From Avichristensenella sp031550455 (lineage in GTDB: Bacteria > Bacillota > Clostridia > Christensenellales > Aristaeellaceae): 8,208 nt of DNA. The DNA lies in the NCBI GenBank assembly GCA_031550455.1, contig JAVBOQ010000035.1, positions 1 to 8,208 of the forward strand, in the 5' to 3' direction. A program made the position numbers and the translations under genes. Positions 1 to 6,894 of the stretch are shown here, piece by piece. The notes below the pieces were generated by a model that saw only the letters and a program-made list of their open reading frames with translations, was not told where the DNA came from and ran no database searches. How positions within the stretch are numbered: the stretch's first letter is position 1; each line of letters starts with the position of its first letter.

Positions 1-1
1 C

Positions 2-1000
2 ACCGACGCAGACAAGCCATATTTCGACGCGGTCATCGGCTGGCTGAAGCGGCGGCACGGGTTTGTGGTCCGGCCCGAGTGGATCATCGCGCAGGGCGGC
101 ATCGTCCCGGCGATGAGCGTCGCGGTGCGCGTGTTTACAGAACCCGGCGACCGTGTGCTGCTGACCACGCCGGGGTATACGCCGTTTAAGAACGTCGTCG
201 TCGACAACGGCCGCGAACCGGTCTGGTCGCGGCTTTTGACGGACGCGGACGGCTTCTATCGGATGGACTTTGACGACCTGCGCGGGAAGGCAGCCGACCC
301 GCGCGTCAAGCTGATGCTGTTTTGCAGCCCGCACAACCCGTCGGGGCGCGTTTGGACGGTCGAGGAACTTCGGCGGCTCGCCGACATCTGCCGTGAGAAC
401 GACGTGCTGCTCGTGTCGGACGAGATCCATTCCGATTTGGTGCTGTACGGCCGGCACACCGTGTTCGCGGACGCCGCGCCGGAGATGCTGAACCGCTGCC
501 TGATCCTGACCGCGCCGAGCAAGACGTTCAACATCGCGGGCCTCCAGATCGCCAACACGATCATCCCGAACGAGGCGCTGCGCGCGCGGTTCAGGGCGCG
601 CATGAACGCCGACGGGTACAGCAACAACGCGTATTTCGGCTACCACGCGATGATCGCGGCCTACACCGAGGGCGACGCGTGGCTCGACGCGCTGCTCGAC
701 TACCAGCGTGCGAACCTCGCGTTTTTCCGGCAGTGGTTCGCGGACAACCTGCCGAAGGTGCGCGTGTACCCGGCGCAGGGCACCTACCTTGCCTGGACAG
801 ACTGGCGCGCGTACGGCATGGACGACGCGGCGCTCGAGCGGTTCCTCCGCAGCGACGCGATGCTGTTCCTCGACGAAGGCGCGATGTTCGGCGACGGCGC
901 GGAGGGGCACATGCGGTTTAACCTCGCGTTGCCTCGGGCGGCGCTGGCCGAGGCGCTGGAGCGGCTGCGGACGGCGGCGGTGAAGAAGGGGTTGCGGTAA
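2..1000 (+). CDS. MalY/PatB-family PLP aminotransferase (cystathionine beta-lyase type), 5' partial
   Basis: The frame is open from base 2 to the TAA at 998-1000 and gives 332 residues, so about 55-60 N-terminal residues of a roughly 390-residue family lie outside the window. The GTG at 65 is internal, because in-frame family-like sequence (AVIGWLKRRHG) precedes it. Fold-type I aminotransferase marks appear in order: EWIIAQGGIVPA, HNPSGRVW, SDEIH (Asp codon 419-421, contacts the PLP pyridine nitrogen) and SKTFN (Lys codon 521-523, the Schiff-base lysine). The C-terminus MRFNLALPR carries the carboxylate-binding Arg region. Proteins of this family cleave C-S bonds of cystathionine or cysteine derivatives, releasing ammonia and pyruvate in the cytoplasm; some also repress transcription (E. 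coli MalY). Substrate cannot be read from the sequence, and a plain aminotransferase is the alternative. It converges on the flippase gene 22 bp away. Confidence 0.9.
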   Translation, partial: TDADKPYFDAVIGWLKRRHGFVVRPEWIIAQGGIVPAMSVAVRVFTEPGDRVLLTTPGYTPFKNVVVDNGREPVWSRLLTDADGFYRMDFDDLRGKAADPRVKLMLFCSPHNPSGRVWTVEELRRLADICRENDVLLVSDEIHSDLVLYGRHTVFADAAPEMLNRCLILTAPSKTFNIAGLQIANTIIPNEALRARFRARMNADGYSNNAYFGYHAMIAAYTEGDAWLDALLDYQRANLAFFRQWFADNLPKVRVYPAQGTYLAWTDWRAYGMDDAALERFLRSDAMLFLDEGAMFGDGAEGHMRFNLALPRAALAEALERLRTAAVKKGLR

Positions 1001-1003
1001 AGT

Positions 1004-1033
1004 CCACCGCATGCACTGAGGTTCATGCGGTGG
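1004..1033. terminator. Inverted repeat between convergent genes, possible weak bidirectional terminator
   Basis: CCACCGCATG (1004-1013) is perfectly complementary to CATGCGGTGG (1024-1033), with a 10-base loop. It sits between the aminotransferase stop (998-1000) and the flippase, and its right arm overlaps the last flippase codons. Neither strand has a clear U-tract after the stem (ACTTTACC on the minus strand), so termination, if any, may be weak or Rho-assisted. Confidence 0.45.
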
Positions 1034-2345
1034 GATGCATCTGCCCTTGCCCATCCCCTGTCATCGTCCCCGGTTCGCGCCGCACGGTGCGGATCAGGTC
1101 ATGCAAATGCAGCGCGGCGGACACCGCGCTTCCGGCGATCAGCGCGGCGGCACAGCCGTTCAGCCGCATCGCGGGCGCCAGCAGATAGCTCAGAACCAGC
1201 GTGATCAGCGAGCCTGCCAGCGACGACGCCAGCGCGCGCCGCTGTCTGCCAAGCCCCGTCAGCATCCCGCCGAGCACCTGCGACACACCCATCAGGGGCG
1301 TCAACGGCGCGACCGCGCGCAGCACTGCGGCAAGGTCCGGCTGACGGTACAGCGTCCGCGCGAGCCACGGCGCGCCGATGTACAGCGCCGCGCCGCAGAC
1401 CGCGGACACCGCGACCGCGCCCGACAGCGCTTTGACGACGATTTTGCGCAGCAGCCACGGCTCCCGCTGGTGCCGCGCGAGCGCCGGGCCGGTCACCATC
1501 GCGAGCGCGCCGGTGACAACGCCCGGCAGCATCACCAGCGGCAGCGCCATGCCGGACAGCATGCCGAGCCTTGCCGTCGCCTCCTGCGCGGACAGCCCGC
1601 CGGCCCGGAGCCGAAGCGGAATGAGCACCGAGTTGACGGTGCGCATTAGCGTGCCGGACAGGCGCATCCACGTCATGGGCGCGGCGACCGCCAAGATTTT
1701 TTTTTGCAGCGCTTTGGGCGCGTCGCCCCGGAGCGCCACGCCGCCGCGCCGGAGCATCCATACGACCATCGCCACGGACACGCCTTCGCCCACGAGCGTC
1801 GCCACCGGCGGGATCGCGGCCGTGTACGCGGCTGTCAGCCGCGGCAAAAGCGTCAGCGCGCTCAGGCACACACAGAATCGCAGCCCCTGTTCGACCATTT
1901 CGGACAGCGCCGGCGGCAGCGTGTTGCCGGCCCCGTAACAGTAACCGTTGTACGCGGCGGACAGCGCCAGCACCGGCAGGCACGGCAAATACGCCGCGAG
2001 CGCCGGGAGCGTCCGCGCGTCGCCGAGCGCCAGCGCGATCACCGGCAGCAAAACGGCCAGCGCGGGCAGCATGATCAAGCTGATCCGAAGCGCAAGCCGC
2101 CTGCCCGCGCGTAGCGCCTCTTCGCCGCGGCCGGAGGCAGCCTCCCGCGCGACCGCCATCGGCACGCCGGACGTGACCGGCGCGATCCACAGCATATGCG
2201 CGGACGACGCCAGTTCCAGCACACCGATCGCCTCCGCGCCCATCGCCCGCGAAAGCCACACGCGCATCGCGAACCCAAGCGCGCGCACCACAGCGTTCGC
2301 GCCTGTCAGGAGTGCCGTCTGCCGCACCATCGACTGTCTTTTCAT
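1023..2345 (-). CDS. SpoVB/MATE-like polysaccharide or lipid-linked flippase
   Basis: A 440-residue integral membrane protein rich in Ala, Leu, Val and Gly. Repeated hydrophobic stretches (for example about 88-107, 112-133, 176-197, 262-286, 305-323, 373-392, 396-413) alternate with short basic loops, suggesting about 12 helices. The N-terminus (KRQSMVRQTALLTGAN, then RVWLSRAMGAEAIGV) fits the MOP-superfamily flippases related to SpoVB and MurJ, which move lipid-linked glycans across the membrane; SpoVB acts in spore cortex synthesis. It is shorter than the usual 500 or more residues of SpoVB, so the exact substrate is open. I chose the ATG at 2345 because the upstream in-frame extension is Arg-rich and non-hydrophobic and runs through the divergent regulatory region. 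No convincing Shine-Dalgarno precedes it, and the ATG at 2330 is a possible alternative. Codons 214-217 contain a run of nine A on the coding strand. A sporulation role is inference. Confidence 0.8.
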   Translation of the reverse strand: MKRQSMVRQTALLTGANAVVRALGFAMRVWLSRAMGAEAIGVLELASSAHMLWIAPVTSGVPMAVAREAASGRGEEALRAGRRLALRISLIMLPALAVLLPVIALALGDARTLPALAAYLPCLPVLALSAAYNGYCYGAGNTLPPALSEMVEQGLRFCVCLSALTLLPRLTAAYTAAIPPVATLVGEGVSVAMVVWMLRRGGVALRGDAPKALQKKILAVAAPMTWMRLSGTLMRTVNSVLIPLRLRAGGLSAQEATARLGMLSGMALPLVMLPGVVTGALAMVTGPALARHQREPWLLRKIVVKALSGAVAVSAVCGAALYIGAPWLARTLYRQPDLAAVLRAVAPLTPLMGVSQVLGGMLTGLGRQRRALASSLAGSLITLVLSYLLAPAMRLNGCAAALIAGSAVSAALHLHDLIRTVRREPGTMTGDGQGQMHPTA

Positions 2346-2409
2346 GGGGCAGCGTATGCGGGCGGAATGCCGCGCATGTAGGCACGGCAGTTGCAGAACA
2401 ACCCGCCGG

Positions 2410-2438
2410 TTGCGGCGCTCCGATTCATGCGGTATACT
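2410..2438 (+). promoter_or_regulatory. Predicted sigma-A-type promoter for the dCMP deaminase gene
   Basis: TTGCGG (2410-2415) and TATACT (2433-2438) are separated by exactly 17 bases, about 105 bases upstream of the ATG at 2543. The GTATAC at 2432-2437 is self-complementary, so a minus-strand -10 (TATACC) for the flippase could share it, with TTGTAC 19 bases away as a poorer -35. Only the plus-strand promoter is well supported. Confidence 0.55.
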
Positions 2439-2458
2439 GAATCGCGACAGATTCAGTA
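2435..2458. promoter_or_regulatory. Perfect 9-bp inverted repeat overlapping the -10 and start region, operator candidate
   Basis: TACTGAATC (2435-2443) pairs perfectly with GATTCAGTA (2450-2458) across a 6-base spacer. It overlaps the right end of the -10 box and the expected transcription start, where a dimeric repressor would block the promoter and perhaps a divergent flippase promoter too. Binding is inference; the symmetry is directly visible. Confidence 0.5.
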
Positions 2459-2475
2459 CAAATCCGTCGGATCTT

Positions 2476-2496
2476 TTCCGCACGGCAGGTGCGGAA
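2476..2496. repeat. Perfect 8-bp inverted repeat in the 5' leader of the dCMP deaminase gene
   Basis: TTCCGCAC (2476-2483) pairs with GTGCGGAA (2489-2496) around a 5-base loop. It would lie in the untranslated leader about 30 bases after the predicted start. No U-tract follows on the plus strand, so it is not an intrinsic terminator. It could stabilise the mRNA or be a second protein-binding site. Confidence 0.45.
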
Positions 2497-2542
2497 CCTA
2501 GCGCGAAACGGTATCACCCAAACGACGTCTGGAGGGAACGAT

Positions 2543-2995
2543 ATGGACAAGTGGGATCGCAGGTTCATGGAAATGGCCGGACTGGTCGCGACGTGGTCAA
2601 GCTGCTTTCAGGAAAACCGGCAGATCGGCGCGGTCATCGTCAAGAACAAGCGGATCATGACGACCGGGTACAACGGCGCGCCGGCCGGCGTCAGAACCTG
2701 CAAGGAGCGCGGTGAGTGCCTGCGCCGCGTCATGAACATCCCGTCCGGGCAGCGGCAGGAGGTCTGCTACGCGACCCACGCGGAACAGAACGCGATTATC
2801 CAGGCGGGCCGGATGGGCGTCAACATCGACGGCGCGACGCTGTACTGCACACACCAGCCATGCAGCCAGTGCACGAAGATGATCATCAATGCGGGCATCG
2901 TCCACGTCATGTTCCGCGAAGGATACCCGGACGAGTTTTCGATGGAGCTGTTCAAAGAGGCCGGGGTGAAGGTGGAACAGTGCGGAGACGCATGA
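2543..2995 (+). CDS. dCMP deaminase (ComEB-like cytidine/deoxycytidylate deaminase)
   Basis: A 150-residue cytoplasmic zinc enzyme predicted to deaminate dCMP to dUMP, the precursor of dTMP. The ATG at 2543 has GGAGGG (2531-2536) six bases upstream; an in-frame GTG at 2489 lies inside the leader hairpin and lacks a ribosome site, so I rejected it. Zinc-site motifs are THAEQN (His79, with catalytic Glu81) and PCSQC (Cys107, Cys110). GYNGAPAG (42-49) matches the nucleotide-binding loop of dCMP deaminases, and Cys53, Cys59 and Cys75 lie in the insertion where phage T4 and ComEB-type enzymes hold a second metal. Length fits the family. It seems to be a single-gene unit, diverging from the flippase and converging on the flavoprotein. 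I see no clear intrinsic terminator in the 119 bp that follow (2996-3114). Confidence 0.93.
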   Translation: MDKWDRRFMEMAGLVATWSSCFQENRQIGAVIVKNKRIMTTGYNGAPAGVRTCKERGECLRRVMNIPSGQRQEVCYATHAEQNAIIQAGRMGVNIDGATLYCTHQPCSQCTKMIINAGIVHVMFREGYPDEFSMELFKEAGVKVEQCGDA

Positions 2996-3114
2996 CCGAA
3001 GGGATCTCAAAGAGGCTCGTTTTGCGTATCGGAACATCGCGGCGTACAGGACAGATTTGCTCGGTATAGCGACGCTTCTTTCCGCGCTTTTCTTCACGCC
3101 CGCGCCGCCTGTGT

Positions 3115-5061
3115 CTATGCTTCCTCCCAAACGCCGCCGTTTTCCCGGTATTCGCGCCACACGTTTTCAAAGAAGCCCCCGCCCTCGGGCAGCGGCCGTA
3201 CGGCGCGCCATTCGCACGCGAATTGTCCGCCCGTGGCGCGCGTGACCTGCGTCATCCCGTCGAGGCCGCCGTCGTCCGGTTGAAACCGGAACGCGTCCGG
3301 CAGCCCTTCCGGCGCTTCGCCGTTCCTGTCCGTGTAAATCGCGGATCCGCGCGATTTCCCGCCCCGGTCCGTATAGTCCAGCATCGCGGTCAGCAGCGCG
3401 GCCTGTGCGGTCAGCGCGTCGCGCAGCCGGTAGGCGTCGGGCAGTTCCGTCGCCTGCGCCACGGAAACCGCGTCGTCGAACGAGGCGAGCAGCGCCAGCG
3501 CGTCCGAAAGCGCGCCGCGCATCCGCTCCGGATCGCGCAGCGCGGACGCCGCACCGCTCATCGCTCGACCGCGCTCCGACAGCAGCGCGGAAACGTTCGA
3601 CGATCCCTTGACCAGCCGGGCGCATCGCGCCATGTGCGCCTGAACCGTCTCCAAAACTGCCGGTGAAACGTCATCCGGCGAAGGCGCGCTCGCGCCTTTC
3701 GCCGCGATGTGCCGCGCCGCGCGCAGTGCGCCGACCTGCCCTGCGTTTAACGCGCTGCCGCCCGGCCGGTACACGCCGTGCGTCGCCGCGGCCTCTCCGA
3801 CCGCGTACAGCCCAGGCACGCTCGTCCGCCACCACGCGTCGACGGAAAGCCCGCCGTTGTGATGCTGCGCGCACAGCGCGATTTCGAGTCTCTCTTTTTT
3901 CAGATCGACACCCTTGCCAAGGTACAGGTCGTACGCGGGCGCGTTCATGGCCAGCAGCCGGTCGATCGGCCGGCCGAGGCACGCGCCGGCGCGCGTCAGG
4001 TAGTCGCTGGCCTCGCGGTCGAGCCGGTCATACGGCAGGCTGTCCATCCCGTACGGGTTCTTCGTAAAATCGAGGTATACGCGCCGCCCGGCCATGCGCT
4101 CCCGATGCGCCAGCAGGTCGATCACCGACGAGCCGTTTCGCGCCTTTCGGCTGTCAAACGGCCACTCGTATCCCTTGCGGAACACGCGCGACAGGCCCTC
4201 GCCCGCCTCCTGAAACGCCTCCGCGAGGAATTCCCGCTCGCGGCCGTCCGCGCCGACCGACACGAACCTCGGCAGCGCCTGCATGTAGGTGCCCGAAACG
4301 TTCCAGCGCGGCGACAGCGATGCCAGCCCGTACTGCCACTCGGTCAGGTTGCGTCCCGCCGCGCCTGCGTCCATCGCGACGCCGGTCGCGCCGTGGTGCC
4401 CCGCGGGGTACACCGAATCGGCGTACACGCCGGCCGGTCCGCCTGTGGCGAAGACCACGCTGCCGGCAAAAAAAGCGGACAGTTCGGCCGTATCGCGGCG
4501 CATCGTCAGCACGCCGACCGCGCGGTCCGCGTCTTTCAGCACGGCGATCGCCTGATACCCGCCGAACACCGGAACGCCGCGCGCGCGCACGGCGCTTTCC
4601 AGCCGCTCGGTCATCATCCGCGACGTCAGCGGCCCGGCGGACGTCGCGCGGGCGCGCGGGTCGTGGTCGGTGCGGTAGCCGACGTATTCGCCGTACAGGT
4701 TTGTCGGGAACGGCACGCCGAGGTCGCACAGCGACAGAAACGCGCGCGCCGACAGCGCGGCTTCGACCAGCGCGTGGTCGCCGTCGACACAGCGCCCCGC
4801 GAACAGGTCGCGCGCCATCGCGCCAGGCGAATCCGGGCAATCCCCGGACAGGCTTAGCTTATAGTACGTCTGCTTGTCCGACCCGGCGTTGCGGGATGTT
4901 CCGCAAAGCGCGTCCTCCGCGACGACCGCGACGCCGTCCGCGCCGAGCCTGTCAAGCTCCAGCGCCGCGCGGAAACCGGCCGCGCCGGATCCGACGACCA
5001 CCGCGCGGCAAAACCGCGCCGGGAAGGCCGTCCCGCCCGCGCGCATCATGACTTCATGCAT
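3115..5061 (-). CDS. FAD-dependent oxidoreductase of the fumarate reductase / aspartate oxidase flavoprotein family
   Basis: A 648-residue flavoprotein. The N-terminus holds the Rossmann dinucleotide-binding motif VVVGSGAAG (21-29). FATGG (204-208) is the second FAD contact, HHNGG (400-404) is the family's signature, and GLYAVGEAA (417-425) with RPGGSALNAG (432-441) is the C-terminal FAD-binding block. The helical tail (about 460-570) ends in GGKSRG, resembling the RGxHxR-like region of SdhA, FrdA and NadB. No signal peptide, Tat motif, FMN-binding domain or cysteine cluster is visible, so it is probably cytoplasmic and needs a separate electron partner. The ATG at 5061 is preceded by GGAGG (5067-5071) at five bases and overlaps the SDR stop by one base (TGATG), implying translational coupling. 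No SdhB or SdhC partner lies beside it, so respiratory succinate dehydrogenase is unlikely. The physiological substrate is unknown. Confidence 0.85.
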   Translation of the reverse strand: MHEVMMRAGGTAFPARFCRAVVVGSGAAGFRAALELDRLGADGVAVVAEDALCGTSRNAGSDKQTYYKLSLSGDCPDSPGAMARDLFAGRCVDGDHALVEAALSARAFLSLCDLGVPFPTNLYGEYVGYRTDHDPRARATSAGPLTSRMMTERLESAVRARGVPVFGGYQAIAVLKDADRAVGVLTMRRDTAELSAFFAGSVVFATGGPAGVYADSVYPAGHHGATGVAMDAGAAGRNLTEWQYGLASLSPRWNVSGTYMQALPRFVSVGADGREREFLAEAFQEAGEGLSRVFRKGYEWPFDSRKARNGSSVIDLLAHRERMAGRRVYLDFTKNPYGMDSLPYDRLDREASDYLTRAGACLGRPIDRLLAMNAPAYDLYLGKGVDLKKERLEIALCAQHHNGGLSVDAWWRTSVPGLYAVGEAAATHGVYRPGGSALNAGQVGALRAARHIAAKGASAPSPDDVSPAVLETVQAHMARCARLVKGSSNVSALLSERGRAMSGAASALRDPERMRGALSDALALLASFDDAVSVAQATELPDAYRLRDALTAQAALLTAMLDYTDRGGKSRGSAIYTDRNGEAPEGLPDAFRFQPDDGGLDGMTQVTRATGGQFACEWRAVRPLPEGGGFFENVWREYRENGGVWEEA

Positions 5062-5810
5062 CAAAGCCTCCGTATGTGAAACCCGCCGTCCACGTCGAGC
5101 GACTGCCCGGTGGTGTACGGCAGTGTCCCGTCGATCAGCGCCAGCGCCGCGCGCGCGACGTCGTCCGGCGTGCCCCAGCGCGCGATCGGCAGCAGGCCGC
5201 CCTCGATCAGCCGATCATATTTCGCCTTGACCGGGCCGGTCATGCCGGTCTCGATGATGCCCGGGCGAATCTCGTTGACCAGGATGCCTTCCGCCGCGAG
5301 GCGGTCGGCGAACAGCCGTGTCAGCATCGACACGCCGGCCTTTGACAGGCAGTATTCGCCGCGGTTGACCGAGCTGGTGTATGCCGAGATCGACGAGATG
5401 TTGACAATCGCGCCGCGCATCGCGCCGTCCGGCGGGTTTTTCAGCATCTCGCGGGCGACCAGTTGCGTGAGGAACAGCGTGCCTTTGAGGTTGATGTCCA
5501 TCACCGCGTCATAGCTCCGCTCAGTCATGTCGAGTAGGTCTGCGCGTACCGGCGGCGCGATCCCGGCGACGTTGATCAGCGCGTAAATGCCGCCGTGAAG
5601 CGAAAGCGCCGCGTCGACGACGCGCAGCCGGTCGTCCGCGGACGATATGTCGCCCGCAACAAACGCAGCGCCCATCGAGCTGAACGCGCGCAGCGTCCCG
5701 TCCTCCGCGCGCCGCCCGACACCGACGACGCCGTATCCTTTTTCCTGAAGCAGCCTGACCGTCGCAAACCCGATTCCGCCGGCCGCGCCGGTGACGATCG
5801 CGCATCGCAT
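5061..5810 (-). CDS. Short-chain dehydrogenase/reductase (SDR), FabG-like
   Basis: A 249-residue classical SDR, a normal length. It shows the NAD(P)-binding TGAAGGIG (7-14), NVAG (80-83, a variant of NNAG), Asn107, Ser140 and the catalytic YCLSK (Tyr153, Lys157), then RPGIIETGM (182-190) and a C-terminal DVDGGFHI typical of FabG and sugar/polyol dehydrogenases. The ATG at 5810 fits the family start exactly and has AAGGAA (5821-5826) ten bases upstream; the 57-codon upstream extension runs through the promoter region and was rejected. It is first in an operon with the flavoprotein. The likely reaction is NAD(P)-linked oxidation or reduction of an alcohol/ketone, whose partner substrate may be the flavoprotein's. 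A small inverted repeat, CCGGT (5854-5858) and ACCGG (5864-5868), lies in its leader. Confidence 0.9.
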   Translation of the reverse strand: MRCAIVTGAAGGIGFATVRLLQEKGYGVVGVGRRAEDGTLRAFSSMGAAFVAGDISSADDRLRVVDAALSLHGGIYALINVAGIAPPVRADLLDMTERSYDAVMDINLKGTLFLTQLVAREMLKNPPDGAMRGAIVNISSISAYTSSVNRGEYCLSKAGVSMLTRLFADRLAAEGILVNEIRPGIIETGMTGPVKAKYDRLIEGGLLPIARWGTPDDVARAALALIDGTLPYTTGQSLDVDGGFHIRRL

Positions 5811-5893
5811 CGTTCGGTTCTTCCTTTCGCAAAATTGTGCAAAACCCGCCAACCCGGTGGAAAACCGGCGGCCGAAATGCTGTGAAGTAACCC

Positions 5894-5923
5894 ATGATAT
5901 GCGGAAATCCCTTGAAAAGTCAA
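5894..5923 (-). promoter_or_regulatory. Predicted promoter of the SDR-flavoprotein operon
   Basis: On the minus strand TTGACT (5918-5923) is followed after 18 bases by TATCAT (5894-5899), about 84 bases upstream of the SDR ATG. The -35 box lies within the loop and right arm of the 11-bp inverted repeat at 5905-5930, so a protein bound to the repeat could control it. Confidence 0.5.
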
Positions 5924-5930
5924 GGGATTT
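5905..5930. repeat. Perfect 11-bp inverted repeat between the SDR operon and the IS remnant
   Basis: AAATCCCTTGA (5905-5915) pairs perfectly with TCAAGGGATTT (5920-5930) around AAAG. Read on the plus strand it is followed by TCGCTTT, a poor U-tract. No plus-strand gene precedes it, so a terminator role would need a deleted upstream gene. It may be an operator for the SDR promoter or an insertion target of the IS1182-type element next to it. Confidence 0.5.
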
Positions 5931-5975
5931 TCGCTTTAAGCAAGCACAGTAAACTGAAAAGTGGCGGGTGACCAC

Positions 5976-6454
5976 ATGCAAGCGAATCGCTACATCGAAG
6001 GGCTGAACCCCGGGCAGCGGAGCTTTGCGCCGGAATGCCTGGATGAGATCATCGAGGAGGGCAACCCGGTTCGGTTCATCCGGGCGTATGTGGAGAGCCT
6101 GGATCTGTGCACGATGGGCTACACCCGCTCAAAACCCGCGCGCACAGGCCGGCCGTGCGATCACCCGGCGACGCTGCTGATGCTCTATCTATACGGTTAC
6201 CTCAATCGCGCCCGTTCCTCGCGCAGGCTGGATCGGGAATGGGCCAGCTTTGCAATGCGGCCACAGCCACCAAAGAAGCACTTGGGGTGGATACTCTGGC
6301 GGCTATCGCGGACAAGGGGTACGAAAGCGGCAGAGACATCGAGAAATGCCTGATGAACGGCATCATCCCCGACGTGGGCTTCAAGTATAATAGGGAAGAG
6401 CGTGTGTTCAACCTGGACTACGCGGAAACGGAGATCACGGAAGCTGCGGCGTAG
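5976..6454 (+). pseudogene. IS1182-family transposase remnant, internally deleted and frameshifted
   Basis: The first part, from ATG 5976 to about 6239, gives an IS1182-type N-terminal domain: NPVRFIRAYVESLDL, GRPCDHPATLL, then LYLYGYLNRARSSRRLDRE. The frame then changes by one at about 6234-6242 and resumes as GQLCNAATATKEALGVD, ADKGYESGRDIEKC and REERVFNLDYAETEITE, the second catalytic-Asp region (DKGY) of the same family, ending at TAG 6452. By comparison with the usual 450-500 residues, roughly 170 residues carrying the first catalytic Asp are missing, along with the C-terminus and its Glu. Family assignment is from recognition of motifs, not a search. No terminal inverted repeats or target duplication could be found, so element borders are undefined. 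It cannot encode an active transposase. Confidence 0.8.
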
Positions 6455-6894
6455 CGGGACAGGCTGCGGGACTTTTCCGAGCAGTCGGGCCTTCTGCCGC
6501 AACCGGAGCGCGAGCAGGTGACGGGCTTCGGGCGGAGCGCGGCGCAAAGGGCTGTGGGGGCGGGGAAGAAAGCGACAAGCGCTGCACTGCCTAAACCGTG
6601 CAAGCTGCCGACACAGTGCTGCAGCAGACCGTTGTAAGCGACTTGATTGTCGGCGTCATACCCAGGGGCGCGACAATCGAGCATGTGCGGGTGATCGCCG
6701 GACAAGGTACCTCGACGCCTTTGCGCGCGGCGGAGGAGTTGTCCGATTTATTTTGCGGAATTCCCTCGTAATGAGAGAAAAAAGATGGTATAATAACGAC
6801 CGACAGTTATGTTTATGACATACACTGGGAAGAGTTGTCCGGGAGACAATACCGGACTAAGCTGAAGGATATGCCGAAGAAGGTGAAACGGTGA
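6455..6894 (+). pseudogene. Broken gene resembling the C-terminus of a phage minor-capsid / polymorphic-toxin-like protein
   Basis: There is no intact long frame in this stretch, but two blocks of protein-like sequence are readable. Block A (6455 to about 6610, same frame as the end of the transposase remnant) reads RDRLRDFSEQSGL, then EREQVTGFGRSAAQRA. Block B (about 6598-6894, shifted frame) reads VVSDLIVGVIPRGATIEHV, IAGQGTSTPLRAAEELSDLF, then GIPS, two adjacent stops (TAA TGA, 6769-6774), EKKDGIITTDSYVYDIHW and KLKDMPKKVKR, ending at TGA 6892-6894. The pattern (IPxGATI, AGxGTSTP, W-KK-G, Y-IHW, KxK) recalls C-terminal regions I associate with prophage minor-capsid proteins and secreted polymorphic toxins of Clostridia; this is memory, not a search. 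One frameshift and two nonsense codons make it inactive. Its stop overlaps the start of the next gene (TGATG), a toxin-immunity-like layout. Confidence 0.5.
6786..6794 (+). promoter_or_regulatory. Extended -10 promoter candidate upstream of the 82-aa gene
   Basis: TGG followed by TATAAT (6789-6794) forms a consensus extended -10, about 100 bases before the ATG at 6894. No good -35 lies at normal spacing (TCGTAA at 6766-6771). It lies inside the broken gene, just after its tandem stops, and could let the downstream small genes be expressed without that gene's own promoter. Confidence 0.4.

Noticed and set aside
1022..2433. The 10-mer TTCATGCGGT occurs at 1022 and at 2424
   Set aside because: Too short and placed in different contexts (gene end and promoter); likely chance.
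2489..2542. N-terminal extension of the dCMP deaminase from a GTG at 2489
   Set aside because: The GTG falls in the leader hairpin without a ribosome site; GGAGGG correctly precedes the ATG at 2543.
1035..2715. Long plus-strand open frames opposite the flippase and beyond
   Set aside because: They are rich in Arg, His, Gln and Pro and are typical antisense shadows of a G+C-rich gene; the opposite frame gives a coherent membrane protein.
3778..4857. 359-codon plus-strand open frame opposite the flavoprotein
   Set aside because: Low-complexity Arg/His/Ala composition and no motif, while the opposite frame has all FAD-binding motifs.
5811..5981. 57-codon N-terminal extension of the SDR
   Set aside because: It crosses the predicted promoter and inverted repeat, and the SDR fold begins at the ATG at 5810.
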